A DNA stretch of 64,000 nt from Cellulomonas sp. S1-8 (GTDB taxonomy: Bacteria; Actinomycetota; Actinomycetes; Actinomycetales; Cellulomonadaceae): assembly GCF_026184235.1 (NCBI RefSeq), contig NZ_CP110806.1, forward strand, positions 2,108,001-2,172,000. The letters run 5' to 3'. The notes below the pieces were generated by a model, which saw only the letters and a program-made list of their open reading frames with translations, ran no database searches and was not told the DNA's origin. The translations under genes were made by a program, and so were the position numbers. The stretch's first letter is position 1. The number at the start of each line of letters is the position of its first letter. Shown here in pieces: positions 1-7,565 of the stretch.

Positions 1-465
1 GACGGCGACCGACGTGAACGGCACGGTCACCCCGAACCAGGCGTCGAGGGTGCCGCCGAGCAGGCCGCGGCGCCCGAGCAGGAGCAGCAGCGCGACACCG
101 CCGACGACGGGCGGCAGGACCAGCGGGACCGTGACCAGCGAGCGGAGCAGCCACGTGCCGGGCAGGTCGTCGCGCGCGAGCAGCCACGCCAGCGGGACGC
201 CCACGACGAGGCCGACGAGGGTCGCGCAGGTGGCGGTCAGGAGCGAGAGGCGCAGCGCCTGCAGCACCGCGGGGTCGGCGAGGAGCGCGGGGAGCGCCTG
301 CCAGGGTGTCGCGAGCAGCAGCGCGATCAGCGGGAGCACCAGCACCGCGACGCCGAGGGTCGCCAGGGCGACCAGGACGACGGTGCCCGGTGCCGCGCGG
401 GGCCGGTGCCGGTGGCGCGGGCCCTGTGGCCCCGCCATCGCGGCGCCGTCGACGGGGGCGCTCAC
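1..465 (-). CDS. modB: Molybdate ABC transporter permease ModB (3' end beyond window)
   Basis: Inner-membrane permease that passes molybdate from ModA into the cell. 155 residues are visible; the C-terminal part lies left of the window. After a short basic N-terminus (about residues 1-26) there are hydrophobic segments at roughly 28-52, 62-85 and 100-125. These are followed by LGGTLDAWFGVTVPFT, typical of ModB/CysT permeases just before the EAA loop. The GTG start at 465 overlaps the modA stop (GTGA), so the two are translationally coupled. The ATPase gene modC is not in view and would be expected further left on the same strand. Identification is firm at family level; ModB rather than another permease rests on the modA and Mop-regulator neighbours. 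Confidence 0.88.
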   Translation of the reverse strand, partial: MSAPVDGAAMAGPQGPRHRHRPRAAPGTVVLVALATLGVAVLVLPLIALLLATPWQALPALLADPAVLQALRLSLLTATCATLVGLVVGVPLAWLLARDDLPGTWLLRSLVTVPLVLPPVVGGVALLLLLGRRGLLGGTLDAWFGVTVPFTSVAV

Positions 466-1283
466 GGTGCGCCGAACCCGGCGTCGGCGAACGCCTGCCG
501 GCCGACGGGGCCGCGCAGCAGCGCGACGAACGCTGCGGCCGCGTCGGGGTGCGCGGCGCCGGGCAGCGCGAGGGCCGGGTGGTCGGTCGTGGCGCGGGCG
601 TCGTCGGGCAGGTCGAGCCCCTCGACGGCGTCGCCCGCACCGATCACGTCGGTGCGGTAGACGAGGCCGACGTCGACCTCGTCGAGCGTCAGGCGCGTCA
701 GGACGGCCCGCACGTCCTGCTCGAGCGTGTCCGGGGTCGCGACGACGCCCGCCTGCTCGAGCACCTGCGCCGCGAGGACGCCGCACGGCACGTCGGGCGC
801 GCACAGGGCGACCGTCAGGTCCGGGTCGGCGAGCGCGTCGAGCGACGTCACGCCGCCGGGGTTGCCCGCCGGCACGGCGAGCTGCAGCCGGTTGGTCGCG
901 ACGACGACCGGCGCACCGCCGACCGCGTCGGTCACGGTCGTCATGGTCGCGTCGCTCGCGGTGATCAGGACGTCCGCGGGGGCCCCGGCGACGACCTGAC
1001 CGGCGAGGGTCGAGCTCGCCGCGAACCCGGTCTGCACCGTCAGGCCGGGGTGCTCCGCCTCGAACGTCCCGACGAGGTCGGTGACGACGTCCGTGAGGGA
1101 GGCGGCGGCCAGGACGACGAGGGTGCCGGTGAGGGCGCCGGGGGAGTCGGTGCTGCGTCGACCCTCCGACGCCGGCGGGACGGCCGGGGCGGCCGGCACG
1201 CAGCCGACCAGCGCGAGCAGGGCCGACGCGAGTGCGGCCGTCACGGGCACGACGAGGGGCAGCCGGCGGGCGCGCCGCGTCAC
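462..1283 (-). CDS. modA: Molybdate-binding lipoprotein ModA
   Basis: Extracytoplasmic substrate-binding protein for molybdate (or tungstate), 273 residues. The N-terminus is basic (VTRRARRLPL), followed by a hydrophobic stretch and a lipobox ending LALVGC, so Cys about 26 should carry lipid and hold the protein on the outer face of the membrane. The mature start (GTLVVLAAASLTDVVTDL) is the usual ModA beginning, with the oxyanion-contacting AAASL motif. The GTG start at 1283 overlaps the stop of the upstream regulator (GTGA). The open frame runs further upstream, but the lipoprotein signal and the overlap decide this start. Order regulator-modA-modB suggests one transcript. Confidence 0.93.
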   Translation of the reverse strand: MTRRARRLPLVVPVTAALASALLALVGCVPAAPAVPPASEGRRSTDSPGALTGTLVVLAAASLTDVVTDLVGTFEAEHPGLTVQTGFAASSTLAGQVVAGAPADVLITASDATMTTVTDAVGGAPVVVATNRLQLAVPAGNPGGVTSLDALADPDLTVALCAPDVPCGVLAAQVLEQAGVVATPDTLEQDVRAVLTRLTLDEVDVGLVYRTDVIGAGDAVEGLDLPDDARATTDHPALALPGAAHPDAAAAFVALLRGPVGRQAFADAGFGAP

Positions 1284-1678
1284 GGACGCTCCACGTGCTC
1301 GACGGCCACGTCGGTCGCCTTCACGGAGGCCACGGCCACGACGCCCGGCTCCAGGCCGAGCTCGTCCGCGGCCTCCCGGCTGATGAGCGAGACGACGCGG
1401 TACGGGCCGGCCTGGATCTCGACCTGCGCCATGACGGTGTCGCGCACGACGCGCGTGACGATGCCGCGCAGCCGGTTGCGCGTCGAGCGGTGGCCGCTGC
1501 CGGGCTCCGGGCCCGTGCCGAGCCCCTGCGCGAGCTGGGCGAGCGCGACGCCGTCGACCTCGTGGGCGCCCGACGCGGCACGCGTCGAGGCGAGCCTCCC
1601 GGAGTCGATCCAGCGGCGCACGGTGTCGTCGCTGACGCCCAGGAGCGTCGCGGCCTCGGCCACGCGGTAGGTCGGCAC
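1280..1678 (-). CDS. HTH-Mop molybdate-responsive DNA-binding protein
   Basis: 132 residues in two parts. Residues about 1-55 form an excisionase/MerR-like helix-turn-helix (VAEAATLLGVSDDTVRRWID). Residues about 65-130 form a single TOBE/Mop domain of the type that binds molybdate (NRLRGIVTRVVRDTVMAQVE). The likely role is sensing molybdate and regulating the modAB(C) genes that follow with a 4-base overlap. It is half the size of classical ModE and carries one Mop copy, so it would need to form oligomers to make complete oxyanion sites. The GTG start at 1678 is set by a TATCCT -10 box six bases upstream (leaderless). Family assignment is confident; the regulatory target is inferred. Confidence 0.85.
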   Translation of the reverse strand: MPTYRVAEAATLLGVSDDTVRRWIDSGRLASTRAASGAHEVDGVALAQLAQGLGTGPEPGSGHRSTRNRLRGIVTRVVRDTVMAQVEIQAGPYRVVSLISREAADELGLEPGVVAVASVKATDVAVEHVERP

Positions 1679-1684
1679 GACGCC

Positions 1685-1690
1685 AGGATA
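1685..1690 (-). promoter_or_regulatory. -10 box for the HTH-mop/modA/modB operon
   Basis: On the minus strand TATCCT is followed by six bases (GGCGTC) and the GTG start at 1678. This spacing leaves no room for a leader, so the transcript should begin at or within a base of the start codon. Confidence 0.6.
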
Positions 1691-1777
1691 GGCCCCGGCG
1701 CCGCACCTGCGGTGGCGAACCGGGATCGCGACCGCAGATGCGGGGGAGGCGTCGGTGTCCGCTCGGCAGCGGCGACC

Positions 1778-1783
1778 TAGGCT
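1778..1783 (+). promoter_or_regulatory. -10 box for moaE, leaderless
   Basis: TAGGCT, six bases (GGGGTC), then the GTG start of moaE at 1790. No Shine-Dalgarno sequence precedes the start, consistent with a leaderless mRNA. Confidence 0.6.
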
Positions 1784-1789
1784 GGGGTC

Positions 1790-2245
1790 GTGACCACCGA
1801 CGACTCGCGCCTGCGCGCACCGGCACGACGGGTCGTGCTCGCCCGGGTGACCACCGACCCCGTCGACGTCGACGCGCTCGCCCGGGCGGTCGGCGACGAC
1901 GCCGCGGGCGCCGTCGTGACCTTCGCGGGCGTCGTGCGCGACCACGACCACGGCCGGGGCGTCACGGGGCTGGAGTACGTCGCCCACCCCGACGCGCAGG
2001 ACGTCGTGGCCCGCGTCGTCGCCGACGTCGTCGCGCGCAGCCCCGTCGACGCGGTCGCGTGCGTGCACCGCGTCGGCGTGCTCGCCGTGGGGGAGTGCGC
2101 CCTGGGCGTCGCGGTGTCCGCCGCGCACCGCCACGAGGCGTTCGCGGCCGCCGCGCTGCTCGTCGACGAGGTCAAGGCTCACCTGCCGGTGTGGAAGCGC
2201 CAGGACCTGACCGCCGGCGGCCACGAGTGGGTGGGCAGCGCCTGA
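1790..2245 (+). CDS. moaE: Molybdopterin synthase catalytic subunit MoaE
   Basis: Large subunit of molybdopterin synthase. It inserts sulfur carried on the C-terminus of MoaD into precursor Z (cPMP) to form the dithiolene of molybdopterin. 151 residues, normal length. The core GAVVTFAGVVRDHDHGRGV, the HRVGVLAVGE segment and the C-terminal VDEVKAHLPVWKRQ with the two active-site lysines are all present. It converges on moaD with only six bases between the stops. Start from a leaderless promoter. Confidence 0.95.
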   Translation: MTTDDSRLRAPARRVVLARVTTDPVDVDALARAVGDDAAGAVVTFAGVVRDHDHGRGVTGLEYVAHPDAQDVVARVVADVVARSPVDAVACVHRVGVLAVGECALGVAVSAAHRHEAFAAAALLVDEVKAHLPVWKRQDLTAGGHEWVGSA

Positions 2246-2250
2246 GGCGC
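2238..2250. terminator. Small hairpin across the moaE stop codon
   Basis: GCGCC-TGA-GGCGC is a perfect five-pair stem whose loop is the moaE stop codon. It lies between the convergent moaE and moaD ends, where there is no other space for a terminator. The stem is short, so a terminating role is only possible. Confidence 0.3.
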
Positions 2251-2251
2251 G

Positions 2252-2545
2252 TCAGCCGCCCGCGAACGGCGGCAGCACGTCGACGCGACGCGGCGACCCG
2301 ACGGGCTCGTCGCGGTCGCGGTGCAGCACGCCGTCGACGAGCAGCGCGCACCGCGCCGCGACGTCGCGCAGCGCGGGCCCGTGGCGCTCGCCCAGCGCGT
2401 CGAGCAGCGCACCCACGGTCGTGCCGGGGGCCAGGGTCACGTGCTCGCCGTCGCGTCCGGCGGCCTCGGCAGCCGCCGCGAAGTAGCGCACCTCGACGCT
2501 CGCCGTGCCGGTCTCCCCGGCCGCGCCTGGGTCCGTCGTCGTCAC
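2252..2545 (-). CDS. moaD: Molybdopterin synthase sulfur carrier MoaD
   Basis: Small ubiquitin-like subunit of molybdopterin synthase, 97 residues. It ends in the required Gly-Gly (LPPFAGG), which is adenylated by MoeB/MoeZ and then carries a thiocarboxylate. The beta-grasp fold is suggested by VEVRYFAAAAEAAGR near residue 17 and TVGALLDALGERHG in the middle. The GTG start at 2545 follows the moaA stop by one base, so it is the second gene of a moaA-moaD transcript. MoaE is encoded head-on on the other strand. Confidence 0.93.
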   Translation of the reverse strand: MTTTDPGAAGETGTASVEVRYFAAAAEAAGRDGEHVTLAPGTTVGALLDALGERHGPALRDVAARCALLVDGVLHRDRDEPVGSPRRVDVLPPFAGG

Positions 2546-2546
2546 G

Positions 2547-3596
2547 TCAGCCTCCGATCGCGCTCATGGTCCGTGCGGGCTGCAGGAACGTCGGGTCGTC
2601 GATGCCGTGCCCGGCAGCCTTGCCGCGCATCGCCGCGCGCCACGCGTCGGCGACCGCCGCGTCGTCGGCGCCGCCCCGCAGCAGCCCGCGCAGGTCGTCC
2701 TCGTCGCGCGCGAACAGGCAGCTGCGGACCTGGCCGTCGGCCGTCAGCCGCGTCCGGTCGCACGCGCCGCAGAACGGGCGCGTCACCGAGCCGATGACCC
2801 CGACGGTCGCCGCCGGGTTCCCCCGCACGTGCCACGTCTCGGCCGGGGCGGCACCGCGGGCGCCGTCGGCCTCGGCCACCAGGTCGAACGCACCGAGCAG
2901 CGCGTCGAGGATCTCGCGGGCCGTCACCAGGTCGTCGCGCCGCCACGAGCCGTGCGGGCCGAGCGGCATCTGCTCGATGAAGCGCAGGTGGTACCCGTGG
3001 GCGAGCGCCCACGTCAGCAGGGGCACCGCCTCGTCCTCGTTGACGCCGCGCACCAGCACCACGTTGACCTTGACGGGCCCGAGCCCGGCGTCGGCCGCGG
3101 CCGCCAGGCCCGCGAGGACGTCGGCGTGCCGGTCGCGGCGCGTGATCGTCGCGAACCGCTGCGGGTCCAGCGAGTCGAGCGAGACGTTCACGCGGTCGAG
3201 CCCCGCGGCGGCCAACGACCGGGCGCGCTTGTCCAGGCCCAGCCCGTTCGTCGTCAGCGCCGTGCGCACGGGTGCGCCGTCGGCGGTGCGCAGCGCGGAC
3301 GTCGCGGCGACGATGCCCTCGAGCCCGCGCCGCAGCAGCGGCTCACCGCCGGTGAACCGCACCTCGCGGATGCCCAGCAGCTCGACGCCGATGCGCACGA
3401 GACGCACGACCTCCGCGTCCGTGAGCACCGTGTCGCCGGGCGCCCACGGCAGCCCCTCCGCGGGCATGCAGTACGTGCAGCGCAGGTTGCAGCGGTCGGT
3501 CAGGGACACCCGCAGGTCGGTCGCCACCCGGCCGTACCGGTCGGTCAGTCCCCCCTCGCGCGGCGCCGCGGCGCCGGCGGCGCTCACGGCTCGCAT
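2547..3596 (-). CDS. moaA: GTP 3',8-cyclase MoaA (radical SAM)
   Basis: First enzyme of molybdenum cofactor synthesis; with MoaC it turns GTP into cyclic pyranopterin monophosphate. 349 residues. The N-terminal radical-SAM cluster is C36-x3-C40-x2-C43 (DRCNLRCTYC), with GGEPLLR further on. The C-terminal second cluster is FCGACDRTRL plus a later Cys in RSCLF. The last residues are SAIGG, the conserved GG tail. The ATG at 3596 was chosen because TATCAT lies exactly six bases upstream; the open frame continues further but that part runs into the divergent moeA promoter. moaD follows after one base. Confidence 0.95.
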   Translation of the reverse strand: MRAVSAAGAAAPREGGLTDRYGRVATDLRVSLTDRCNLRCTYCMPAEGLPWAPGDTVLTDAEVVRLVRIGVELLGIREVRFTGGEPLLRRGLEGIVAATSALRTADGAPVRTALTTNGLGLDKRARSLAAAGLDRVNVSLDSLDPQRFATITRRDRHADVLAGLAAAADAGLGPVKVNVVLVRGVNEDEAVPLLTWALAHGYHLRFIEQMPLGPHGSWRRDDLVTAREILDALLGAFDLVAEADGARGAAPAETWHVRGNPAATVGVIGSVTRPFCGACDRTRLTADGQVRSCLFARDEDDLRGLLRGGADDAAVADAWRAAMRGKAAGHGIDDPTFLQPARTMSAIGG

Positions 3597-3602
3597 CCCG
3601 CG

Positions 3603-3608
3603 ATGATA
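3603..3608 (-). promoter_or_regulatory. -10 box for moaA-moaD, leaderless
   Basis: Minus-strand TATCAT followed by CGCGGG and the moaA ATG. It forms one half of a divergent leaderless pair with the moeA promoter about 95 bases away. No space is left for a molybdenum-cofactor riboswitch leader. Confidence 0.62.
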
Positions 3609-3701
3609 CGGAGCCCGACGGCGGGACCGTCCACGGGACCGCGACCCGGACCCCCGCGCCGGCCACGACGAGCGTCGGGCAGGCCCGCGACGGCGCGGCA
3701 G

Positions 3702-3707
3702 TAGGTT
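3702..3707 (+). promoter_or_regulatory. -10 box for moeA-moaC-mog, leaderless
   Basis: TAGGTT, six bases (GGGCGC), then ATG of moeA at 3714. Same arrangement as at pabB (31009-31014). Confidence 0.62.
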
Positions 3708-3713
3708 GGGCGC

Positions 3714-4964
3714 ATGGCCGATGTCCTCGCCGCCGCCGCCGGGCTCCCGGTACGCCTCGTCCGCTCGCTCGACGAGCACGCCGCCGCCGTCCTCGCGCTC
3801 GCGGGCCCGCTCCCGCCGGTCACCGTGCCGCTCGCGGACGCGCGGGGACGCGCGCTCGCGAGCGACGTGCGCAGCGCCGTCGACCTGCCGCCGTGGGACG
3901 GCTCCGCGATGGACGGGTACGCCGTGCGCGCCTCCGACCTGCGGCCCGGTGCGGTGCTCGACGTCGCCGACGACGTGCCCGCGGGGGACACGCGCACGCT
4001 GCGGGTCCCGGCCGGGGTCGTCGTCCGCATCATGACCGGCGCCCCCGTCCCGGAGGGCGCGGACGCCGTCCTGCCGGTCGAGCTGACCGACGGCGGCACC
4101 GGACGCGTCCGCATCGACCGCGTCGTCGCGGCCGGCGCGCACATCCGGCGCCGCGGCGAGGACGTCCGCGCCGGGGACGTCGTGCTGCAGGCCGGGGACG
4201 TGGTCGGTCCCGGTGCGGTCGGCCTGCTCGCCGCCACCGGCCACGCAGAGGTCGAGGTGCACGGCCGGCCGCGCGTCGCCGTGCTGTCGACGGGCTCCGA
4301 GCTCGTCGCCCCCGGGCAGCCGCTGCGGCACGGGCAGATCCACGAGTCCAACGGCCCGCAGCTTGCGGCGGCCGCGGCCGCCGCCGGCGCGGACGTCGTC
4401 GACGTGGTCGTCGTGCCCGACGACGTCGCGGCCGTGCGCGCCGCGCTGGCCGACCTGGGGACGCGCGCCGACGTGGTCGTCACCACGGGAGGCGTGTCCG
4501 TCGGCGCGTACGACGTGGTCCGCGACGCCCTGCTCGCCGACGGCGGTGCGCAGCTCGTCCACGTGCGCATGCAGCCCGGCAAGCCGCAGGCCGTCGGGGT
4601 GCTCGCCGACGGCACCCCCGTGCTGGCGCTGCCCGGCAACCCCGTGAGCTGCTTCGTGTCCTTCGAGATGTTCGTCCGGCCGCTGCTGCGGCGCATGCTC
4701 GGCGCGCGCCACGTGCACCGACGCGCGCTCACCGCCACGCTGGCCTCCGAGATCCGCTCACCCGCCGGGCGCCGCCAGCTGCTGCGCGCCCGCCTCGACT
4801 GGTCGACGGGCTCACCCGTGGCCGTCACCGTCGGCGGACCCGGGTCGCACCTGCTCGGCGCGCTCGCCCGCGCCGACGCGCTCGTCGACGTCCGCGAGGA
4901 CGTCACGCACCTGGCCGCGGGAGCGCCCGTCGCCGTCATCGACCTCAGGGAGCACGACGCGTGA
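3714..4964 (+). CDS. moeA: Molybdopterin molybdotransferase MoeA
   Basis: Inserts molybdate into adenylated molybdopterin to give active molybdenum cofactor. 416 residues, normal. Visible motifs: PPWDGSAMDGYAV near residue 60, IMTGAPVPEGADAV near 105, STGSELV near 195, TTGGVSVGAYD near 260 and LALPGNPVSCFVSFEMFV near 305. The C-terminal domain IV follows. The stop overlaps the GTG of moaC (GTGA). First gene of a plus-strand moeA-moaC-mog operon with a leaderless promoter. Confidence 0.95.
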   Translation: MADVLAAAAGLPVRLVRSLDEHAAAVLALAGPLPPVTVPLADARGRALASDVRSAVDLPPWDGSAMDGYAVRASDLRPGAVLDVADDVPAGDTRTLRVPAGVVVRIMTGAPVPEGADAVLPVELTDGGTGRVRIDRVVAAGAHIRRRGEDVRAGDVVLQAGDVVGPGAVGLLAATGHAEVEVHGRPRVAVLSTGSELVAPGQPLRHGQIHESNGPQLAAAAAAAGADVVDVVVVPDDVAAVRAALADLGTRADVVVTTGGVSVGAYDVVRDALLADGGAQLVHVRMQPGKPQAVGVLADGTPVLALPGNPVSCFVSFEMFVRPLLRRMLGARHVHRRALTATLASEIRSPAGRRQLLRARLDWSTGSPVAVTVGGPGSHLLGALARADALVDVREDVTHLAAGAPVAVIDLREHDA

Positions 4965-5440
4965 CCCAGCACGACCGCCTCACCCACGTCGACGCCCGCG
5001 GCGCCGCCCACATGGTCGACGTCGCCGACAAGGACGTCACCGTCCGCTCCGCCCGCGCGACGGGCCGGCTCGTCACGACGCCCCAGGTCGTCGCGCTGCT
5101 GCGCGGCGAGGGCGTGCCCAAGGGCGACGCGCTCGCGGTCGCCCGCATCGCGGGCATCCAGGCCGCCAAGCGCACGCCGGACCTGGTGCCGCTGTGCCAC
5201 CCGATCGCGATCCACGGCGTGAGCGTCGACCTCGAGGTCGTCGACGACGGCGTCACGATCGACGCCCGCGTCCGCACCGCCGACCGCACCGGCGTCGAGA
5301 TGGAGGCGCTGACGTGCGTCGCCGCCGCCGGCCTGACCCTCGTCGACATGGTCAAGGCCGTCGACCGGGGCGCGCACCTCACCGACCTGCGGGTCGAGGA
5401 GAAGACGGGCGGGCGCAGCGGGACGTGGACGCGTGGCTGA
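4961..5440 (+). CDS. moaC: Cyclic pyranopterin monophosphate synthase MoaC
   Basis: Works after MoaA on 3',8-cH2GTP to close the pyranopterin ring. 159 residues. Conserved MVDVADKDVTVRSA, the KRTPDLVPLCHP active-site segment, GVEMEALTCV and DMVKAVDRG (catalytic Asp and Lys) are all present. The GTG start overlaps the moeA stop by four bases and the 3' end overlaps mog by eight, so translation of all three is coupled. Confidence 0.95.
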   Translation: MTQHDRLTHVDARGAAHMVDVADKDVTVRSARATGRLVTTPQVVALLRGEGVPKGDALAVARIAGIQAAKRTPDLVPLCHPIAIHGVSVDLEVVDDGVTIDARVRTADRTGVEMEALTCVAAAGLTLVDMVKAVDRGAHLTDLRVEEKTGGRSGTWTRG

Positions 5441-5939
5441 CGCCGTCGACGCGCCGGTCGCACCGGTCGCGGTGGTCGTGACCGCGTCGGACCGCGCCGC
5501 TGCGGGGCAGTACGACGACCGGTCGGGCCCCCTGCTCGTCGACGGCCTGCGCGGGCTGGGCCTGCGGGTCGACGACGCCGTCGTGGTGCCCGACGGCATG
5601 CCGGTGGAGCGCGCGCTGCGCCGCGCGGTCGCCTCCGGCGCGGCGCTGGTGGTCACGACGGGCGGCACGGGTCTGGGCCCCCGGGACCTGACACCCGAGG
5701 CGACCCTGGCGGTCGTGGACCGGGTCATCCCCGGGATCGCCGAGGCGCTGCGGGCCGACGCGGTGCGCCGTGGGGTCCCCGCCGGGGTGCTCTCGCGCGG
5801 CGTGGCGGGCGTCGCGCAGCGCACGCTCGTCGTCAACGTCGCGGGGTCGACCGGCGCCGCACGGGACGCGCTCGAGGTGCTGGCGGGCATCCTGCCGCAC
5901 GCGCTGTCCCAGCTCGCGGGCGGCGACCACACCACCTGA
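5433..5939 (+). CDS. mog: Molybdopterin adenylyltransferase (MogA/MoaB family)
   Basis: Adenylates molybdopterin before MoeA inserts molybdenum. 168 residues; the MogA/MoaB domain shows VVVTASDRAAAGQYDD at the N-terminus and the nucleotide/pterin loop TTGGTGLGPRDLTPEA in the middle. The family contains both MogA and MoaB; the sequence alone does not separate them well. GTG start inside the moaC end (8-base overlap). A three-copy 21-base repeat starts on its stop codon. Confidence 0.9.
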   Translation: MADAVDAPVAPVAVVVTASDRAAAGQYDDRSGPLLVDGLRGLGLRVDDAVVVPDGMPVERALRRAVASGAALVVTTGGTGLGPRDLTPEATLAVVDRVIPGIAEALRADAVRRGVPAGVLSRGVAGVAQRTLVVNVAGSTGAARDALEVLAGILPHALSQLAGGDHTT

Positions 5940-6000
5940 GCGTGGGCGCTCACGCGCTGAGCGTGGGCGCTCACGCGCCGAGCGTGGGCGCTCACGCGCC
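5938..6000. repeat. Three tandem 21-bp repeats between mog and moeZ
   Basis: The unit GAGCGTGGGCGCTCACGCGC plus one base occurs at 5938-5958, 5959-5979 and 5980-6000; copies differ only in the last base. Each unit contains GCGTG-GGCGCT-CACGC, a five-pair stem extendable through a G-T wobble, so the RNA can form three hairpins in a row from either strand. The first unit begins inside the mog stop codon and the third holds the moeZ stop codon. It fills the entire gap between two convergent operons and may act as a bidirectional terminator. Confidence 0.9.
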
Positions 6001-7185
6001 GCGGGCCGGTGCGGGGTGCGTGCGCAGCGCCGCGAGCGGCAGGTGGCGCACGTCCCGCACACCGGCCGCCCGGGCCAGGGTCGCCGCGTGCGCCGACCGT
6101 GCGCCCACGCGGCACACCAGCACGAGCGGGCGGTCCGGGTCGAGGTCCGCGAGCGTCGCCTCGGTGACGAACTGCGCGAACGGCACGTGCCGTGCCCCGG
6201 CCAGCGGGCTCGCGGACGCCTCGGCCGGGTCGCGCAGGTCGACCACGTCGGCGTCGACGGGCGTGCCCGGATCGGACGTGCCCGGGTCGGACGTGCCGGA
6301 CGTCGGGGCGGCGGCGCCCGCGCGAACGCCCAGGTCGGCGACCTCCCGGGTGGGCGGACCCGCCGCGGCCACCTGACCGCTGCCGCCGGCCCGCAGGTCC
6401 GGACGCGCGCCGGTGCGGCGCCGCACCGGCACCTCGTGCCACGTGCCGGCGAACGCGTCGTGCACCGCGACCCGACCCAGCAGCGTGCGTCCCGCGCCGC
6501 AGACCAGCTTGACGACCTCGAGCGCCATCGCCGCACCCGCCGCGGCGCACACCGCGCCGAGGACGCCGTCCACCGCGCAGGACGGGACGGTGCCCTCGGG
6601 TGGCGGCCCGCCGAAGACGTCGCGCAGGTCGACGCCCGCGCCCACGGGCGGCTGCGACCAGAACGTGCTCACCTGCGCGTGCCCGCGCTGCAGCGAGCCC
6701 CACACCCAGGGCAGGCCCAGCTCCGCGCACACGTCGTCGACGAGGTACCGGGTCGCGAAGTTGTCGGTCCCGTCCACCACCACGTCGTACGCGCCCAGCA
6801 GGTCGTGGGCGTTGTCCGGGCCCAGGCGCACCGCGTGCGCGACGACGTCGAGGGACGGGTCGAGCGCGCGGACCGCGTCGGCGGCAGAGTCGACCTTGCG
6901 GCGCCCGACGTCGGCCGCGCCGTGCACGACCTGCCGCTGCAGGTTCGAGGTCTCGACCACGTCGTCGTCGACGATCCCGAGCGTGCCGACGCCCGCCGCG
7001 GCCAGGTACAGCAGGACCGGTGAGCCCAGCCCGCCGGCACCAAGGACGAGCACCCGGGACGCGAGCAGGCGGCGCTGGCCGGCCTCGCCGATCTCGGCGA
7101 GCACCAGGTGACGCGCGTACCGGGCGACCTGGTCCGGCGTGAGCGCCGGCCCGGGTGCGACCAGCGGCGGCAGCGCGTCGCTCAC
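5992..7185 (-). CDS. moeZ: MoeZ-like adenylyltransferase/sulfurtransferase
   Basis: Activates the Gly-Gly tail of MoaD (and possibly other ubiquitin-like sulfur carriers) by adenylation, then transfers sulfur. 397 residues in two domains. Residues about 25-265 are a ThiF/MoeB domain: nucleotide loop VLVLGAGGLGSPVLLYLA, R-box SNLQRQVVH and PSCAVDGVLGAV. Residues about 310-395 are a rhodanese domain with a loop LVCRVGARS carrying the active Cys. The two CxxC zinc pairs of E. coli MoeB are missing (GAGVDLRD stands where CYRC would be), as I recall for actinobacterial MoeZ proteins. The GTG start at 7185 overlaps the stop of the upstream cupin gene. Confidence 0.9.
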   Translation of the reverse strand: MSDALPPLVAPGPALTPDQVARYARHLVLAEIGEAGQRRLLASRVLVLGAGGLGSPVLLYLAAAGVGTLGIVDDDVVETSNLQRQVVHGAADVGRRKVDSAADAVRALDPSLDVVAHAVRLGPDNAHDLLGAYDVVVDGTDNFATRYLVDDVCAELGLPWVWGSLQRGHAQVSTFWSQPPVGAGVDLRDVFGGPPPEGTVPSCAVDGVLGAVCAAAGAAMALEVVKLVCGAGRTLLGRVAVHDAFAGTWHEVPVRRRTGARPDLRAGGSGQVAAAGPPTREVADLGVRAGAAAPTSGTSDPGTSDPGTPVDADVVDLRDPAEASASPLAGARHVPFAQFVTEATLADLDPDRPLVLVCRVGARSAHAATLARAAGVRDVRHLPLAALRTHPAPARGA

Positions 7186-7523
7186 CCGTGCGGCCTCGTC
7201 GCGACGCCCGTCACTGTGGTCAGCAGCACCACGCTGTCCTCGAGGGCGACCACCGAGTGCCGCTCGTGCGTCAGCTCCCACAGCTCGCCGGCGACGACCT
7301 CCTGCTGGACGTCGTCGCCGACCTCCACGCGCACGTGGCCGCGCAGGGCCTGCAGGCTCGCGGCGGGTGGTGACGAGTGCTCACCCAGACGGGCGCCCGC
7401 GACGAGCGCGAGCACGGTCTGGCGCAGCTCGCCGTCGTGCACGACGAGCTGCGCGCTGCGGCCGTGCGGGTCGGTGAGGGCCGCGGCGAGGAGCTCGTCG
7501 GCCAGGGCGTGGAGATCAGGCAT
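7182..7523 (-). CDS. Small cupin-like protein
   Basis: 113 residues with a probable single cupin barrel: VVHDGELRQTVLALVAGARLGEHSSP (first histidine motif) and later HVRVEVGDDVQQEV and HERHSVVALED. It is co-transcribed with moeZ (4-base GTGA overlap) and lies between moeZ and the narI end. Cupins of this kind often bind a metal or sense a small ligand, but no substrate can be named. The ATG at 7523 follows a CAGGAT box by six bases, so it is the first gene of the cupin-moeZ transcript. Confidence 0.75.
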   Translation of the reverse strand: MPDLHALADELLAAALTDPHGRSAQLVVHDGELRQTVLALVAGARLGEHSSPPAASLQALRGHVRVEVGDDVQQEVVAGELWELTHERHSVVALEDSVVLLTTVTGVATRPHG

Positions 7524-7529
7524 GGGTCG

Positions 7530-7535
7530 ATCCTG
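7530..7535 (-). promoter_or_regulatory. -10 box for cupin-moeZ, leaderless
   Basis: Minus-strand CAGGAT, six bases (CGACCC), then ATG at 7523. It separates the cupin-moeZ unit from the nar genes that end just upstream at 7566. Confidence 0.5.
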
Positions 7536-7565
7536 CCAGGGGTCGGTGCCGGAGGGGGCGGCAGC

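Noticed and set aside
3597..3713. Molybdenum-cofactor riboswitch before moaA
   Set aside because: The -10 box lies six bases before the start codon, so there is no leader RNA to hold one.
5938..6000. CRISPR array
   Set aside because: Units are directly adjacent with no spacers, only 21 bases long, and no cas genes are near.
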